From Bradyrhizobium amphicarpaeae (GTDB lineage: Bacteria > Pseudomonadota > Alphaproteobacteria > Rhizobiales > Xanthobacteraceae), in NCBI RefSeq assembly GCF_002266435.3, contig NZ_CP029426.2:3254001-3318000 (forward strand): 64,000 nt of DNA, written 5' to 3'. Shown here in pieces: positions 1 to 8,828 of this stretch. A program made the position numbers and the translations under genes. Each line of letters starts with the position of its first letter. Position 1 is the first letter of the stretch. A model generated the notes under the pieces. The model saw only the letters and a list, made by a program, of their open reading frames with translations, searched no databases and was not told where the DNA came from.

Positions 1-711
1 GCCGGCCGTTGCCGCGCCAAGCACCTCGTCGAAATGCTTCCTCACCCAATCGTTGCAGCAGCAGGCTCTGGCTTCGAGCGCGGTGCCGTCGAGGATCAGG
101 ATCGCGCCGCGGCGGGTCGCGAGGATGCGCCTGGCCTTGAACATCTGGATGACGCGGCTGGCATAGCTGCGGGAGACGCCGAGCATGCCGGCGAGCTGCT
201 CGTGCGTGAGGGGGATCTCGGCCCCGCCGACACTCGCTTTCGCCGAGATGATCCACTTGGCGGCGCGCTGCTCGATCGAGTGGGCGGCGTTGCAGGCCGC
301 GGTCTGCAGCAGCTGCGCGAACTGGCAGTCGGCGTAGCGTGAGAAGACCTCCTGGAGCGTCGCCGATCTCTGCTGCGCCTGCTCCAGCGCGCGCAGCGGC
401 AGCCTGACCAGGGTGCCGCCCAGCTTCACGACGATGCGCGAATAAGCGAGCGAAGGGCTGCGGCCGGCGGCAAGGCCGACCGCACCCTCACGTCCCACCA
501 GCAGGCTTTCGACCTCGCGATCGTCCTCGACCGGCACGGCGAACGATACCAGCGCGGGACCGCAGGGAAAATGCACCGCCGCAACCTCGTCGCCGGCGTG
601 ATGAAGGACGTGGCTCGCCGCGAGTTCGACCGGCTGGAGGTGAGGCGCGAGCAGTTCGAAATCCTGGGGGGTGAGCTGCCGGAGCAGATCGTTCGGGGGC
701 CGACCGGTCAC
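1..711 (-). CDS. Crp/Fnr-family transcriptional regulator (3' end cut by window edge)
   Basis: The visible 237 codons read as a Crp/Fnr regulator. An N-terminal cyclic-nucleotide-binding-like beta-roll (about residues 10-120) is followed by a dimerisation helix and a winged helix-turn-helix around residues 165-215 (LTHEQLAGMLGVSRSYASRV). The tail carries three adjacent cysteines (ACCCND). I see no N-terminal cysteine cluster of the FNR iron-sulfur type, so the effector is unknown. The GTG start at 711 is chosen because AGAGAAGAAA lies just upstream and the protein then begins MTGRPPNDLL, as in related rhizobial Crp-like proteins. The stop codon lies outside the window. It is the first gene on this strand, with about 190 bases separating it from the next gene. 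Confidence 0.85.
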   Translation of the reverse strand, partial: MTGRPPNDLLRQLTPQDFELLAPHLQPVELAASHVLHHAGDEVAAVHFPCGPALVSFAVPVEDDREVESLLVGREGAVGLAAGRSPSLAYSRIVVKLGGTLVRLPLRALEQAQQRSATLQEVFSRYADCQFAQLLQTAACNAAHSIEQRAAKWIISAKASVGGAEIPLTHEQLAGMLGVSRSYASRVIQMFKARRILATRRGAILILDGTALEARACCCNDWVRKHFDEVLGAATAG

Positions 712-882
712 AGTTTCTTCTCTTGGCTGGCCGGGAATCGGCGCCAGCCAGAACCCTACGTTTCCGTGGCGGGACCGACGGTTCCAAAGTGCACACAAGG
801 GCTCTTCAGCGGTCGAGAAGTTGGCGCGCGGGCGGTGCGAAGTCCGTCAGTTCGGCCGGCGGCCGCCGGGGGCAGTGACGAT

Positions 883-910
883 CATCACCCGAAGCGCATC
901 ATCCGAAGCG
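883..910. repeat. 14-bp tandem duplication at the end of the 78-aa gene
   Basis: Two 14-base units differing at one base (catcacccgaagcg and catcatccgaagcg) lie head to tail. The second copy contains the stop codon of the minus-strand gene that ends at 899. The other copy repeats the codons for Arg-Phe-Gly-stop just downstream of it, which gives a duplicated stop. Confidence 0.7.
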
Positions 911-1135
911 TGTTTGGCGATCCCACGCGGAGCGGTGCAGCACCGCGTGCGCGCGATAGGCGTCAATCGCCTTGTTGGCGAGCATCAGCTGCCGGCGTTC
1001 GCCGATCTTGAGCTGGGCTTCGATGGCGTCGAGAAGGACGTTGGCGCTCTCGTCGGGCGGGCCGAGCTCGCCGCTCTGCTCGAGGCAGCTCCAGGCGATG
1101 AAGAATGCGCTTTCGACGGTGCAACGAATGGTCAT
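899..1135 (-). CDS. Conserved small protein of unknown function (78 aa)
   Basis: This reading frame gives a 78-residue soluble protein starting MTIRCTVESAFF. It has no signal peptide or membrane segment. The middle (LLDAIEAQLKIGERRQLMLANKAIDAYR) looks like two amphipathic helices. I recognise it only as a type of short hypothetical protein found in Bradyrhizobium and cannot assign a function. The frame stays open upstream to 1210, but that extension is arginine-rich and overlaps the GC-rich spacer behind the alcohol dehydrogenase gene, so the internal ATG at 1135 is preferred. It lies 76 bases downstream of the alcohol dehydrogenase gene on the same strand and may be cotranscribed with it. 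Confidence 0.6.
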   Translation of the reverse strand: MTIRCTVESAFFIAWSCLEQSGELGPPDESANVLLDAIEAQLKIGERRQLMLANKAIDAYRAHAVLHRSAWDRQTRFG

Positions 1136-1211
1136 GCGCTGCCAACGCGGCGGGGCCGCAGGCGTTCCGCGCGGCAAGCGCGACTTGCGCCGGGCCCGCC
1201 GCAGCGACAAG

Positions 1212-2270
1212 TCAGTTCTTCAGGACGATGCGGCCGACGACCTTGCCGGCGCGCAGCTCGTCGATCCATTTCTGGACGTCGCCCATCGGCTCCTCGCGCA
1301 TCGGCGTCGGCTTGATCTTGCCGGCGCGCGCCAGTGCCATCAGCTCCTGGGCCTCGGCGAGCGTGCCGACCATGAAGCCTTCGATGGTCATGCGCTTGTA
1401 GACCCATTGCACCATCGGCAGCGTGAATTGGCCGCCCATCAGGCCGGAGACCACGATCTTGCCGCCGCGCGCGGCGACCGCGACCGCAAAGGCCATCGAC
1501 TTCTCGTTGCCGGCGAAATCGACGATCTCGTCGAAGCCGCCTTCGGTCTCCTTCAGGATGCGCTTGATCACGTCGGGCTCGGACGGGTCGTAGGCGACGG
1601 CGGCACCGTTGTTCAGCGCGGTATCGCGCGCGGCCGGCGAGAGGTCGGCGACCGTGATCGGCTGCTTGAACATCGCCTGCGCGAACGACAGGCCCATCAT
1701 GCCGACGCCGCCGAGACCGATCAGCAAGAGGTTGCGCTGGCGGGGACGGTCGACCAGGCGCTTGAGCGCGCCATAGGCGGTGACGCCCGAGCACATCAAG
1801 GTCGCGGCCTGGTTGACGGGCAGGGGATCGTAGTCGAGCAGGTATTTCGCGTCGGGCACCAGCACGTGGGTGGCGAAGCCGCCGTCGATGGAGACGCCGA
1901 GGAAGCGCTGCTTGACGCAGAGATTCTCGTCGCCATTGGCGCAGTCGCGGCACTGGCCGCAGCCGATCCAGGGGAAGACGGCCTTCTTGGTGCCGACGAG
2001 GCCGGCCGGAACGTCCGGGCCGACTTCGTCGACGACACCTGCGATCTCGTGGCCGAGGGTAAAGGGCAGCGTCATGCCGCGCGTGGTGTCGAGCTTCTTG
2101 CCGCCGCCGAGATCGGCGTAGCCGTCCTGGATGTGCAGGTCGGAATGGCAGAGGCCGCAGCGCTCGATGCGCACCAGCACTTCGGCGCCTTTCGGCTTCG
2201 GCGTGTCGACGATGGTCTCGCACAAGGGCGCATCGAACTTGACCAGGGACTGCCGACGCATCAACGCCAT
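1212..2270 (-). CDS. Zinc-dependent NAD(P)-linked alcohol dehydrogenase
   Basis: This is a 352-residue medium-chain dehydrogenase, the usual length for the family. Catalytic zinc ligands are visible as Cys41 (in GLCHSD), His74-Glu75 (GHE) and Cys160. Four cysteines of the structural zinc lobe are at 104, 107, 110 and 118. The Rossmann motif GLGGVG at 185-190 binds the dinucleotide. The protein is cytoplasmic and should oxidise an alcohol or reduce an aldehyde; the substrate cannot be read from sequence. The ATG at 2270 has AGGAAGAAAT upstream. The gene stands alone behind the rsmA operon, separated from it by a palindromic repeat, so it probably has its own promoter. Confidence 0.93.
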   Translation of the reverse strand: MALMRRQSLVKFDAPLCETIVDTPKPKGAEVLVRIERCGLCHSDLHIQDGYADLGGGKKLDTTRGMTLPFTLGHEIAGVVDEVGPDVPAGLVGTKKAVFPWIGCGQCRDCANGDENLCVKQRFLGVSIDGGFATHVLVPDAKYLLDYDPLPVNQAATLMCSGVTAYGALKRLVDRPRQRNLLLIGLGGVGMMGLSFAQAMFKQPITVADLSPAARDTALNNGAAVAYDPSEPDVIKRILKETEGGFDEIVDFAGNEKSMAFAVAVAARGGKIVVSGLMGGQFTLPMVQWVYKRMTIEGFMVGTLAEAQELMALARAGKIKPTPMREEPMGDVQKWIDELRAGKVVGRIVLKN

Positions 2271-2300
2271 ATTTCTTCCTCCGAAATTATCTCATGGTTT

Positions 2301-2369
2301 GAGCATGATCACGTCCGGAAAACCGCTTCACACTTTGCGCTCGCGCGGCCCTTCGGGTCCGGATCATGC
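2301..2369. repeat. Rhizobial-type intergenic palindrome overlapping the rsmA stop codon
   Basis: The outer arms are gagcatgatc at 2301-2310 and the complementary gatcatgc at 2362-2369, with further complementary tccgg blocks inside. From memory it resembles the short palindromes with gagcatgatc/gatcatgctc ends that are widespread in rhizobial genomes. The right arm extends into the rsmA reading frame, and the TGA stop of rsmA (2364-2366) lies inside it. Confidence 0.7.
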
Positions 2370-3221
2370 CTCTTCGGTTCTTATATTGGCCAATTCACGG
2401 GCCATGGCAACAAAGCCTGAAATGGGAATCGTCTCGGCGCGCCGCGTCGCATCGACACCGGCGGCAGCAGCGAGCCGCGCCGGATCGACGCCGAGCGATT
2501 TCAGGCTCTGGCGCAGCATCTTGCGGCGCTGGCCGAAGGCGGCGGCTGCGACCTGTTCGAGCATCCTGCGATCGCAGGCAAGCGGCTCAGCGCGCGGCAC
2601 CAGGCGCACGACGGAGGAGGTGACCTTCGGCGGCGGCACGAAGGCGGACGGCGCAATGTCGAACAGGATCTTGGTCTCGCAGCGCCAATTGGCGAGCACG
2701 CCGAGCCGGCCATAGGCCTCCTCGTCCTCGCGCGCGACGATGCGTTCGCCGACCTCGCGCTGGAACATCAACACCATCATGTCGTACCAGGGCGGCCAGG
2801 GCTCGGTGGTGAGCCAGCCGATCAGGAGCGGGGTCGCGATGTTGTAGGGCAGGTTGGCGACGATCTTCGCGCGTTCGCCATCGAGCAGCGGGCGGGGATC
2901 GAAGGTCATGGCATCGCCATGCACGATTTCGAGCCTGCCGGGATAACGCGCGGAAATATCCTGCAAGGCCGGGATCGCGCGCTCGTCATGCTCGATGGCG
3001 ATGACGCGCCGCGCGCCGAGCGCGAGCAGCGCACGTGTCAGCCCACCCGGGCCGGGGCCGATCTCGACGATCGTGGACTCTTCGAGCGGCACTGCTGCGC
3101 GCGCGATGCGGGCGGTGAGATTGAGGTCGAGCAAAAAATTCTGGCCGAGCGATTTGCGCGCCGACAGCGCATGCTGGCGAATGACCTCGCGGAGCGGCGG
3201 GAGGTCGTCGATCGCGCTCAT
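2364..3221 (-). CDS. rsmA: 16S rRNA dimethyladenosine transferase
   Basis: This protein (RsmA/KsgA) dimethylates the two adjacent adenines in the 3'-terminal helix of 16S rRNA late in 30S assembly, using S-adenosylmethionine. The 285-residue product carries KSLGQNFL near residue 23, the SAM-binding loop [10 protein letters not shown] at 53-62 and the catalytic motif NLPYNIA at 123-129, all intact. The C-terminal half is the family's helical domain. The ATG at 3221 shares one base with the pdxA stop codon (TGATG), so translation is probably coupled to pdxA. It is the last gene of the lptF-to-rsmA operon. The 3' end runs into a palindromic repeat, and the final codons Glu-Ala-stop lie at or within it. 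Confidence 0.97.
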   Translation of the reverse strand: MSAIDDLPPLREVIRQHALSARKSLGQNFLLDLNLTARIARAAVPLEESTIVEIGPGPGGLTRALLALGARRVIAIEHDERAIPALQDISARYPGRLEIVHGDAMTFDPRPLLDGERAKIVANLPYNIATPLLIGWLTTEPWPPWYDMMVLMFQREVGERIVAREDEEAYGRLGVLANWRCETKILFDIAPSAFVPPPKVTSSVVRLVPRAEPLACDRRMLEQVAAAAFGQRRKMLRQSLKSLGVDPARLAAAAGVDATRRAETIPISGFVAMARELANIRTEEA

Positions 3222-4240
3222 CAGCTTTGCGAAGCCGCCATGCGGCTTGCCAGCCTCAAGGCCGCGATCAGGCTGGCCGGATTGGCTCTGCCGGTGCCGG
3301 CGATGTCGAAGGCGGTGCCGTGATCGGGCGAGGTGCGGATGAAGGGCAGGCCGAGCGTGACGTTGACGGCGTCGTCGAAGGCGACGGTCTTGATCGGGAT
3401 CAACGCCTGGTCGTGATACATGCAGATCGCGCAATCATAGGTGCTGCGCGCGGCCTCGTGGAACATGGTGTCGGCGGGCAGCGGGCCCCTGGTTTCGATG
3501 CCCTCGCTGCGCAATATCCTCAGCGCGGGGGCGATGATGGTCTGCTCCTCGTGACCGAGCGAGCCCTCCTCGCCGGCATGCGGATTGAGACCGGAGACCG
3601 CGATGCGCGGCTGCGCGATGCCGAAGCGCGATGTCAGCTCGGCTGCGACGATGCGCACGGTCGAGACGATGAGCTCACTCGTGAGCTCCGCCAGCGCATC
3701 GCGGATCGAGACGTGGATGGTCACGGGCACCACGGCGAGCCGCGGCGACCACAGCATCATCACCGGCTGCGGCACGCGTCCGCCGTCCGCGGCGAGCTCG
3801 GCGAGGAATTCGGTGTGGCCGGGATGACGGAAGCCGGCGCGGTAGAGCACGCTCTTGGCGATCGGATTGGTGACGACGGCGCCGGCGCGGCCCTCGCGAA
3901 CGTCTGCGACCGCCTGCCGGATCGAGGCGAGCGCGGCCGGCGCGCTCGATGCGTCGGGCTTGCCCGGCTCGGCGGTCGCGCGCTCGCCGGTGGAGACCAC
4001 GGGGAGGGCTTCAGTGAAGGCGACCGCGGCCTCGCCGGGGCTCACCGGAGCGATCTCGATGTCGGCACCGAGCGCCTTGGCGCGCCGCGCGATCAGCGCC
4101 TCGTCGCCGAGCAGATAGAAGGCCGGCAGGTTCAGCTCTCGGCGCCGGAGCCAGGCTGCGATCGTGATGTCGGGGCCGATACCGGCGGGCTCTCCCAGGG
4201 TCAGGGCAAGGGGAAGCGGTTTGGCTGCGCGGTCGGCCAT
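3221..4240 (-). CDS. pdxA: 4-hydroxythreonine-4-phosphate dehydrogenase
   Basis: PdxA oxidises 4-phosphohydroxy-L-threonine with NAD in the pyridoxal 5'-phosphate pathway, feeding PdxJ. The 339-residue protein has the family motifs GEPAGIGPD near the N-terminus, [15 protein letters not shown] and MYHDQ. The three histidine-containing motifs supply the metal ligands. It starts at the ATG at 4240, which overlaps the upstream stop by one base (TGATG). The same frame stays open 48 codons further, but that stretch lies inside the SurA coding region. The surA-pdxA-rsmA order matches the E. coli lptD-surA-pdxA-rsmA cluster, so the arrangement is ancient. Confidence 0.96.
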   Translation of the reverse strand: MADRAAKPLPLALTLGEPAGIGPDITIAAWLRRRELNLPAFYLLGDEALIARRAKALGADIEIAPVSPGEAAVAFTEALPVVSTGERATAEPGKPDASSAPAALASIRQAVADVREGRAGAVVTNPIAKSVLYRAGFRHPGHTEFLAELAADGGRVPQPVMMLWSPRLAVVPVTIHVSIRDALAELTSELIVSTVRIVAAELTSRFGIAQPRIAVSGLNPHAGEEGSLGHEEQTIIAPALRILRSEGIETRGPLPADTMFHEAARSTYDCAICMYHDQALIPIKTVAFDDAVNVTLGLPFIRTSPDHGTAFDIAGTGRANPASLIAALRLASRMAASQS

Positions 4241-5175
4241 CAGCGGTTGCGATATTCGATCATCGCCGCCTTGCGGAGCTCGTCGAGATAGGCCTTTTGG
4301 GTCTTCTCGTACTTCTCCTGATACATCTTCTCGCGGACCTCGCGCTTCTTCGGCGTGTCGATCATGGTCGGCTTGCGCGAGCACAGCACCACCATCTCGA
4401 TGCCGTTCTTGGTCATCTCGGGCGCGGTCAAATGGCCGATCGGGGTGTCGTCGAGCACCTTGCGCAGCGCCTCCGGCAGCTCCGCGGTGGTCTTGGTGAC
4501 GCTGTCGCGGATGGTGGCGTTCGGCGTCGAGCGGAACAGCGAGTTGGCTTCCTCGCAGCTGCCGACGCGCGCGCGATAGTTCTCGGCTTCCTTCTTGCGC
4601 GTCTCCAGGAACGCCGCGGACGAGCCGCGCGGCACGATCAGCACGATCGGCTGCATCTTGTATTCGGTGCCCTCGATCTGCAGCTTGTCGCCGGTCTGGG
4701 CCTGCACGGCCTGCGCGACGTCGCGCTCGCCGACGAGCAGCTTCTCCTTGAAGCGGCCGCGCACCAGGCTGGTCCAGACCATCTCAGCCTTCATGCGGCC
4801 CTTCAGCGTCTCGGGGCGCACGCCCTTGGATTCGAGCGACTTGGTCAGCTGGTCCGGCGTGATGCGCATGCGCTGCGCCATGCCGTCGTAGGACTGGTTG
4901 ATGTCGGAGATACCAGGGTCGACCCCGTACTTCTTGCCCTCCTTCATCTTCACCTTGTCGTCGATCAGCTCGTTGATGACCTCCTGCCGGGGCGGGGTCT
5001 TCTGCGTCGTCAGCTGGTCGAGCTTGGAGCGCTGCTCGATGTCGAAATCGGTGATCGGGTCGCCGTTGACCATCACGACGATGTTCTGCGCGCGCGACGG
5101 CGAGGGCAGGCCGGTCAGGATCAGTCCGGCAGCGATGGCGATGAGGAGGCGGAAGATAGGCAATGGGGTCGTCAT
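4240..5175 (-). CDS. surA: SurA-like periplasmic chaperone / peptidyl-prolyl isomerase
   Basis: This is a periplasmic SurA-type protein that should chaperone outer-membrane proteins such as the LptD encoded just upstream. The start at 5175 gives a signal peptide (MTTPLPIFRLL...PSPSRAQ), then a SurA N-terminal domain with the typical VNGDPITDFDIEQR entry and EVINELIDDKVK helix. At 311 residues it is shorter than E. coli SurA (about 428). Only one, poorly conserved, parvulin-like domain follows (about residues 160-270), with a C-terminal helix of the kind that packs on the N-domain. ATG at 5190 or TTG at 5220 are alternative starts; no strong ribosome site decides. Function is assigned mainly from the N-terminal domain and position. 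Confidence 0.85.
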   Translation of the reverse strand: MTTPLPIFRLLIAIAAGLILTGLPSPSRAQNIVVMVNGDPITDFDIEQRSKLDQLTTQKTPPRQEVINELIDDKVKMKEGKKYGVDPGISDINQSYDGMAQRMRITPDQLTKSLESKGVRPETLKGRMKAEMVWTSLVRGRFKEKLLVGERDVAQAVQAQTGDKLQIEGTEYKMQPIVLIVPRGSSAAFLETRKKEAENYRARVGSCEEANSLFRSTPNATIRDSVTKTTAELPEALRKVLDDTPIGHLTAPEMTKNGIEMVVLCSRKPTMIDTPKKREVREKMYQEKYEKTQKAYLDELRKAAMIEYRNR

Positions 5176-5241
5176 GATTGTCGCTCGCATGTCAGCCGCG
5201 TCGAGCCTGTGATGGGGCAACGCGCCGGCACTTCAAACCGT

Positions 5242-7680
5242 TCACTGGAGGCCGGCGGAACTGCTGGTCGTCGACGAGGTCGCCAGCGTGCGCAGGCCGA
5301 TCTGGAACATGAACGCATGGCTCAGCACGGGCGGCGCGGTGCCCGCCGAATAGCTATACGAAGTTACGTAGTTCGCCGCCAGCACGAAGCAATCGTCGAC
5401 ATAGCCGGCACCGAGCACATACTGGTTGATCTTGTTGGCTTCGAGGTCCCACCGCGCCGAGCCCGACACCACCCAGTTGGTCGCGATCTTCAGCGAGCCC
5501 GAGGTCAGGATGCCCTCGCGGCGGGTCAGATAACCGAGTTCCGGCTGCGGCGCGTAATTGCCGTACAGCACGCTGACCGCCCAGCGGTTGAAGTTGGCGC
5601 GGCCCTCCGCCTCGAAGCGCTGCACGTTCCAGGTCTGCTCGTCCATGCGGGAGCGGACGCTGAACGTGTAGGTGCTGTTGGGCGAATAGCTGGCGCTCGC
5701 GACGTAATCGGAGCGCGGCTTGTCCAGGCCGGAATCGAGGCCGGTATTGATGGAGTCCTGGACCGCGAAGGAGTTCATGCCGAACAGCTGGTAGGACTGG
5801 CCGAACAGCACCTTGACGGCGCCGCCCTTGTCGAACTGCGTGGTGGACTGCACGCCGACATTGGCGCGGCCGCCGCCCTCGACGCGGTCGTAGCCGGAGA
5901 ACTTGTCGACGCTGAACAGGTTCGAGGCGTCGAACACCATGCTCTGGGCGTCCTCGTTCGGGAGCTTGCCGGCATAGGTCTCGTTCGGCCGGATGACGAT
6001 CTGGGCGATCGGCTCGACGGTGGTCGAACCCCAGGGCTGAACGCTGATGAAGGGATAGCGGTATTCCAGGCCCACGGTCGGCATCAGGCGGAACGCCTGG
6101 GTGTCGCCGACGGGAAGATAGTTCGATACGCCCGGCTGGTTGGAGACCGAGGAGTTGATCGCGTCGGCGCGCAGGCTGGCGAACGGCGTCCAGATCTGGC
6201 CGAACGGATCGGTGAAGGATTTGCGCCACTGCGCCTCGGCCGTGAGGCGGGTGTAGGTGCCGGGGAAGCCGCGCAGCAGGCACTGCGACGGCGTGCGGGC
6301 CAGCGGATCGGCCGACGCCGTCGTGCACAGGCTGTTGGTGTTGGCGATCGTGGTGATCGGATCGAACACAGCCTGGTCGCGCGACAGGTTCACGAAATTG
6401 GTCTTGTAGCTGAACTCGCCGCCGAAGACCGGATAGTTGAGCACGTTGTTGTAGTCGATCACCGGATAGACGATCGGCACCTGGCTCTGGTTACCCGAAT
6501 AGCTCAGCCAGTACATCGTGCGCGCGTCGAAGAAGCTGCGGTTGCCGACGCCGGTCAGATAGAGCTGCGACAGCGCTTCCGTCGGCAGCAGCAGGAACGA
6601 GCCGAGCGGATCGCGGTACTGGTAGAGCCGGTAGTCCGAGAAGAAATAGTAGTCGGACATCAGGACGCCGTCCCAACCCCAGACCCATTTGTCGTTCAGC
6701 GCGAACTGACCCTTGGTGTCGACGGCACCGCGGAACTGCTTGTCGCCGGGCTGCCCGGAAAACGCGCCGGGATCGAGCTGGTCGATGCCATAGGCGCGGA
6801 TCTGGTAGGCGCCGTCGATCAGGCGCTGGCGGAATTCACCCTGCAGCAGCACGCCCTGCCGCGACATGAAGCGGGGGGTGATGGTTGCGTCCATGTCGGG
6901 CGCGATCGCCCAATAATACGGAACCTCGGCGCCGAAGCCGGTGTTCGTCGTGCCCGGGAAATAGCCCGGCATCAGGAAGCCGCTCTTGCGCTTCACGGTC
7001 GGGTCGGGCGTCGAGAAATAGGGCATGTAGGCGATCGGCACGCCGAAGAATTCGAGCGACGCCGTTTCGAAATACAGCATCTTCTCCTGCTGGTCGTGGA
7101 TGATGCGCGCACCCTTGACCTGCCAGAGCGGCGGCTTCTTCGGATCGTCCTTACACGGCGCGCAGGCCGTGTAGACGCCGTTCTCGAACACCGTGTAATT
7201 GCCGTCGGAGCGGTCGGAGCGGCTCGCAGCCATGCGGGTCTGGTCGGCGGTGTCCACACGCAGCGAATCGACGAAACCGTCGCGGTAATCGTCGGAGAGA
7301 TCCAGGATCTCGGCATAGGTGATCTTGCCGTCGGCATCCGTCATGCGGATGTTGCCTTCGGCATGCAGCCGCTTGGTCTTCTGGTCGTAGATGACCTTGT
7401 CGGCCTCGACGCTGGTGCCGTTGTAGAACAACTGGACGTTACCGACCGCGGAGACGCGCGAATTGTTGTAGTCGTAATCGACCTCGGTCGCCTGAACCAG
7501 CATCTGGTTGTCGTTGGCGGCCTTCGGCGGCTTCGGGCGCGGCGGCAGCGGATTGTAGGTGAAGCTCTGGGCCGAGGCGGGGGCCATTGCGGCAACATCG
7601 ATCAGCGCGCCGAGCGATGCCACGGCAGCGACAGCCATCACGAGCCTGCGAAGAGACAAGCCAAACCCGTTCGCGCGCAT
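5242..7680 (-). CDS. lptD: LPS-assembly protein LptD (outer-membrane beta-barrel)
   Basis: LptD inserts lipopolysaccharide into the outer leaflet of the outer membrane with the LptE lipoprotein. The 812-residue product has a signal peptide ending near ASAQ. It then has an OstA/LptA-like jellyroll (repeated short strands such as SVEADKVIYDQKTKRLHAEGNI, about residues 55-150) and a long beta-barrel with many alternating aromatic strands. Cysteines occur in pairs early (ACAPC) and singly later, as expected for LptD disulfides, though the pattern differs from E. coli. The ATG at 7680 gives a normal signal peptide. A GTG at 7731 overlaps the lptG stop (TAGTG) and would add 17 residues; coupling makes it a serious alternative. 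Confidence 0.96.
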   Translation of the reverse strand: MRANGFGLSLRRLVMAVAAVASLGALIDVAAMAPASAQSFTYNPLPPRPKPPKAANDNQMLVQATEVDYDYNNSRVSAVGNVQLFYNGTSVEADKVIYDQKTKRLHAEGNIRMTDADGKITYAEILDLSDDYRDGFVDSLRVDTADQTRMAASRSDRSDGNYTVFENGVYTACAPCKDDPKKPPLWQVKGARIIHDQQEKMLYFETASLEFFGVPIAYMPYFSTPDPTVKRKSGFLMPGYFPGTTNTGFGAEVPYYWAIAPDMDATITPRFMSRQGVLLQGEFRQRLIDGAYQIRAYGIDQLDPGAFSGQPGDKQFRGAVDTKGQFALNDKWVWGWDGVLMSDYYFFSDYRLYQYRDPLGSFLLLPTEALSQLYLTGVGNRSFFDARTMYWLSYSGNQSQVPIVYPVIDYNNVLNYPVFGGEFSYKTNFVNLSRDQAVFDPITTIANTNSLCTTASADPLARTPSQCLLRGFPGTYTRLTAEAQWRKSFTDPFGQIWTPFASLRADAINSSVSNQPGVSNYLPVGDTQAFRLMPTVGLEYRYPFISVQPWGSTTVEPIAQIVIRPNETYAGKLPNEDAQSMVFDASNLFSVDKFSGYDRVEGGGRANVGVQSTTQFDKGGAVKVLFGQSYQLFGMNSFAVQDSINTGLDSGLDKPRSDYVASASYSPNSTYTFSVRSRMDEQTWNVQRFEAEGRANFNRWAVSVLYGNYAPQPELGYLTRREGILTSGSLKIATNWVVSGSARWDLEANKINQYVLGAGYVDDCFVLAANYVTSYSYSAGTAPPVLSHAFMFQIGLRTLATSSTTSSSAGLQ

Positions 7681-7730
7681 CACGATGCGGCGCGTCAAAC
7701 CAGACACGGGTCCTCGATGGACGGCAGTCA

Positions 7731-8828
7731 CTAACCGTCCTCCTGGTACAACAAGGCCAAAAAGCCGGTGAGGCCGCCCACCACCGCGGGCAACCACGCC
7801 GCAGCGATCGGATGCATCAACTCAGCCTTGCTCAAGTCTTCAGTCACTTTCGACAGAACGTAGAGCAGAAAGCCTGCGCCCACGCCACTCAAAACCATCT
7901 TCTGCACGCCGCCCATCCGGAAGAAGCGCAACGACACCGAGGCCGCGAGCATCACCATGGCGGCCAGCAAAAACGGCTGTGCCAGAAGCTTCTGATACTG
8001 GAGTCGGTATCCGGCTGTCGCGAAGCCCGAGCTTTCGGAGGAGCGGATGTAGCTCGGTAGTTGCCAAAAGGACACAGTCTCGGGGGTGGAAAAACTGTTG
8101 CGGACCTGCGCCTCGGTCAGCGTCGTCGGAATCTCCAGGGTGGCCTGGTCGATCGGCGGGGAATCCAGCGAGAAGCGGCGAACGGATTTGAACAGCCAAC
8201 GGCCCGCCTCCAATGTCGCCTCGCGCGCCTCGACCCGCTCCTTGAAATGGCTGTCTGTGTCAAAGCGGAACAGCGTCAGGCCGGTGAGTCGGACGCCCTG
8301 CTGCTCGCTGCGCGCGGCGTTGATGATGGTCTGGCCGTCGCTGGTCAGCTGATTGAGCCAGAAACCGGAGGCGTCCTGGACGCCGCCGCCGGGCGCCGAG
8401 CCGAACAGCTCGGCTTCCATGCGCTTGGAGAGTTCGCGCAGATTCGCCGACATCGGATTGTAGGCGATCGTCGCGATCACCCCGATCAGGAGCGCGCTGC
8501 CGAGCGCCGGCGAAATGAATTGCCATGCGGAGATGCCGGCGGCGCGCGCAACCACGAGCTCGAGGCGGCGTGAGAGGGCGAGATAGCAGGTCATGGCGCC
8601 GATCAGCATGCAGAACGGCGTCAGCTTCTCCAGCAGCTGCGGCACCCGGAACAGCGACGTCTCGGCCACCATCAGCGCCGAGGCGGATGCCAGCCCCGAG
8701 GTCTTGCGCACCATCTCGATGTAGTCGACCAGCACGAGCAGCAGGAAAATGCCCAGGAACACGCCTAGCGCCGCGACCACGAAGCGGCCGGCGAAATAGC
8801 GTCCGAGCGTGTTGGTGAGCATGCTCAT
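7731..8828 (-). CDS. lptG: LPS export ABC transporter permease LptG
   Basis: LptG is one of two inner-membrane permeases of the LptB2FGC machine that extracts LPS and drives it along the periplasmic bridge. The 365-residue protein shows the YjgP/YjgQ pattern: three N-terminal membrane helices, a roughly 150-residue periplasmic jellyroll, and three C-terminal helices. The ATG at 8828 overlaps the lptF stop by four bases (ATGA). An ATG two codons later is possible. Its own stop overlaps the possible GTG start of lptD. The ATPase LptB is not in the window. Confidence 0.95.
   Translation of the reverse strand: MSMLTNTLGRYFAGRFVVAALGVFLGIFLLLVLVDYIEMVRKTSGLASASALMVAETSLFRVPQLLEKLTPFCMLIGAMTCYLALSRRLELVVARAAGISAWQFISPALGSALLIGVIATIAYNPMSANLRELSKRMEAELFGSAPGGGVQDASGFWLNQLTSDGQTIINAARSEQQGVRLTGLTLFRFDTDSHFKERVEAREATLEAGRWLFKSVRRFSLDSPPIDQATLEIPTTLTEAQVRNSFSTPETVSFWQLPSYIRSSESSGFATAGYRLQYQKLLAQPFLLAAMVMLAASVSLRFFRMGGVQKMVLSGVGAGFLLYVLSKVTEDLSKAELMHPIAAAWLPAVVGGLTGFLALLYQEDG

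Noticed and set aside
972..2420. Long plus-strand open frame opposite the alcohol dehydrogenase gene
   Set aside because: It is an antisense reading of a clear alcohol dehydrogenase, has low-complexity Ala/Arg/Asp content and no recognisable domain. High-GC genomes give such frames freely.
4297..7734. A 1145-codon plus-strand frame across lptD and surA
   Set aside because: The frame is antisense to lptD and surA, with unnatural composition (Arg, Asp, Val, His rich). The minus-strand proteins have intact motifs.
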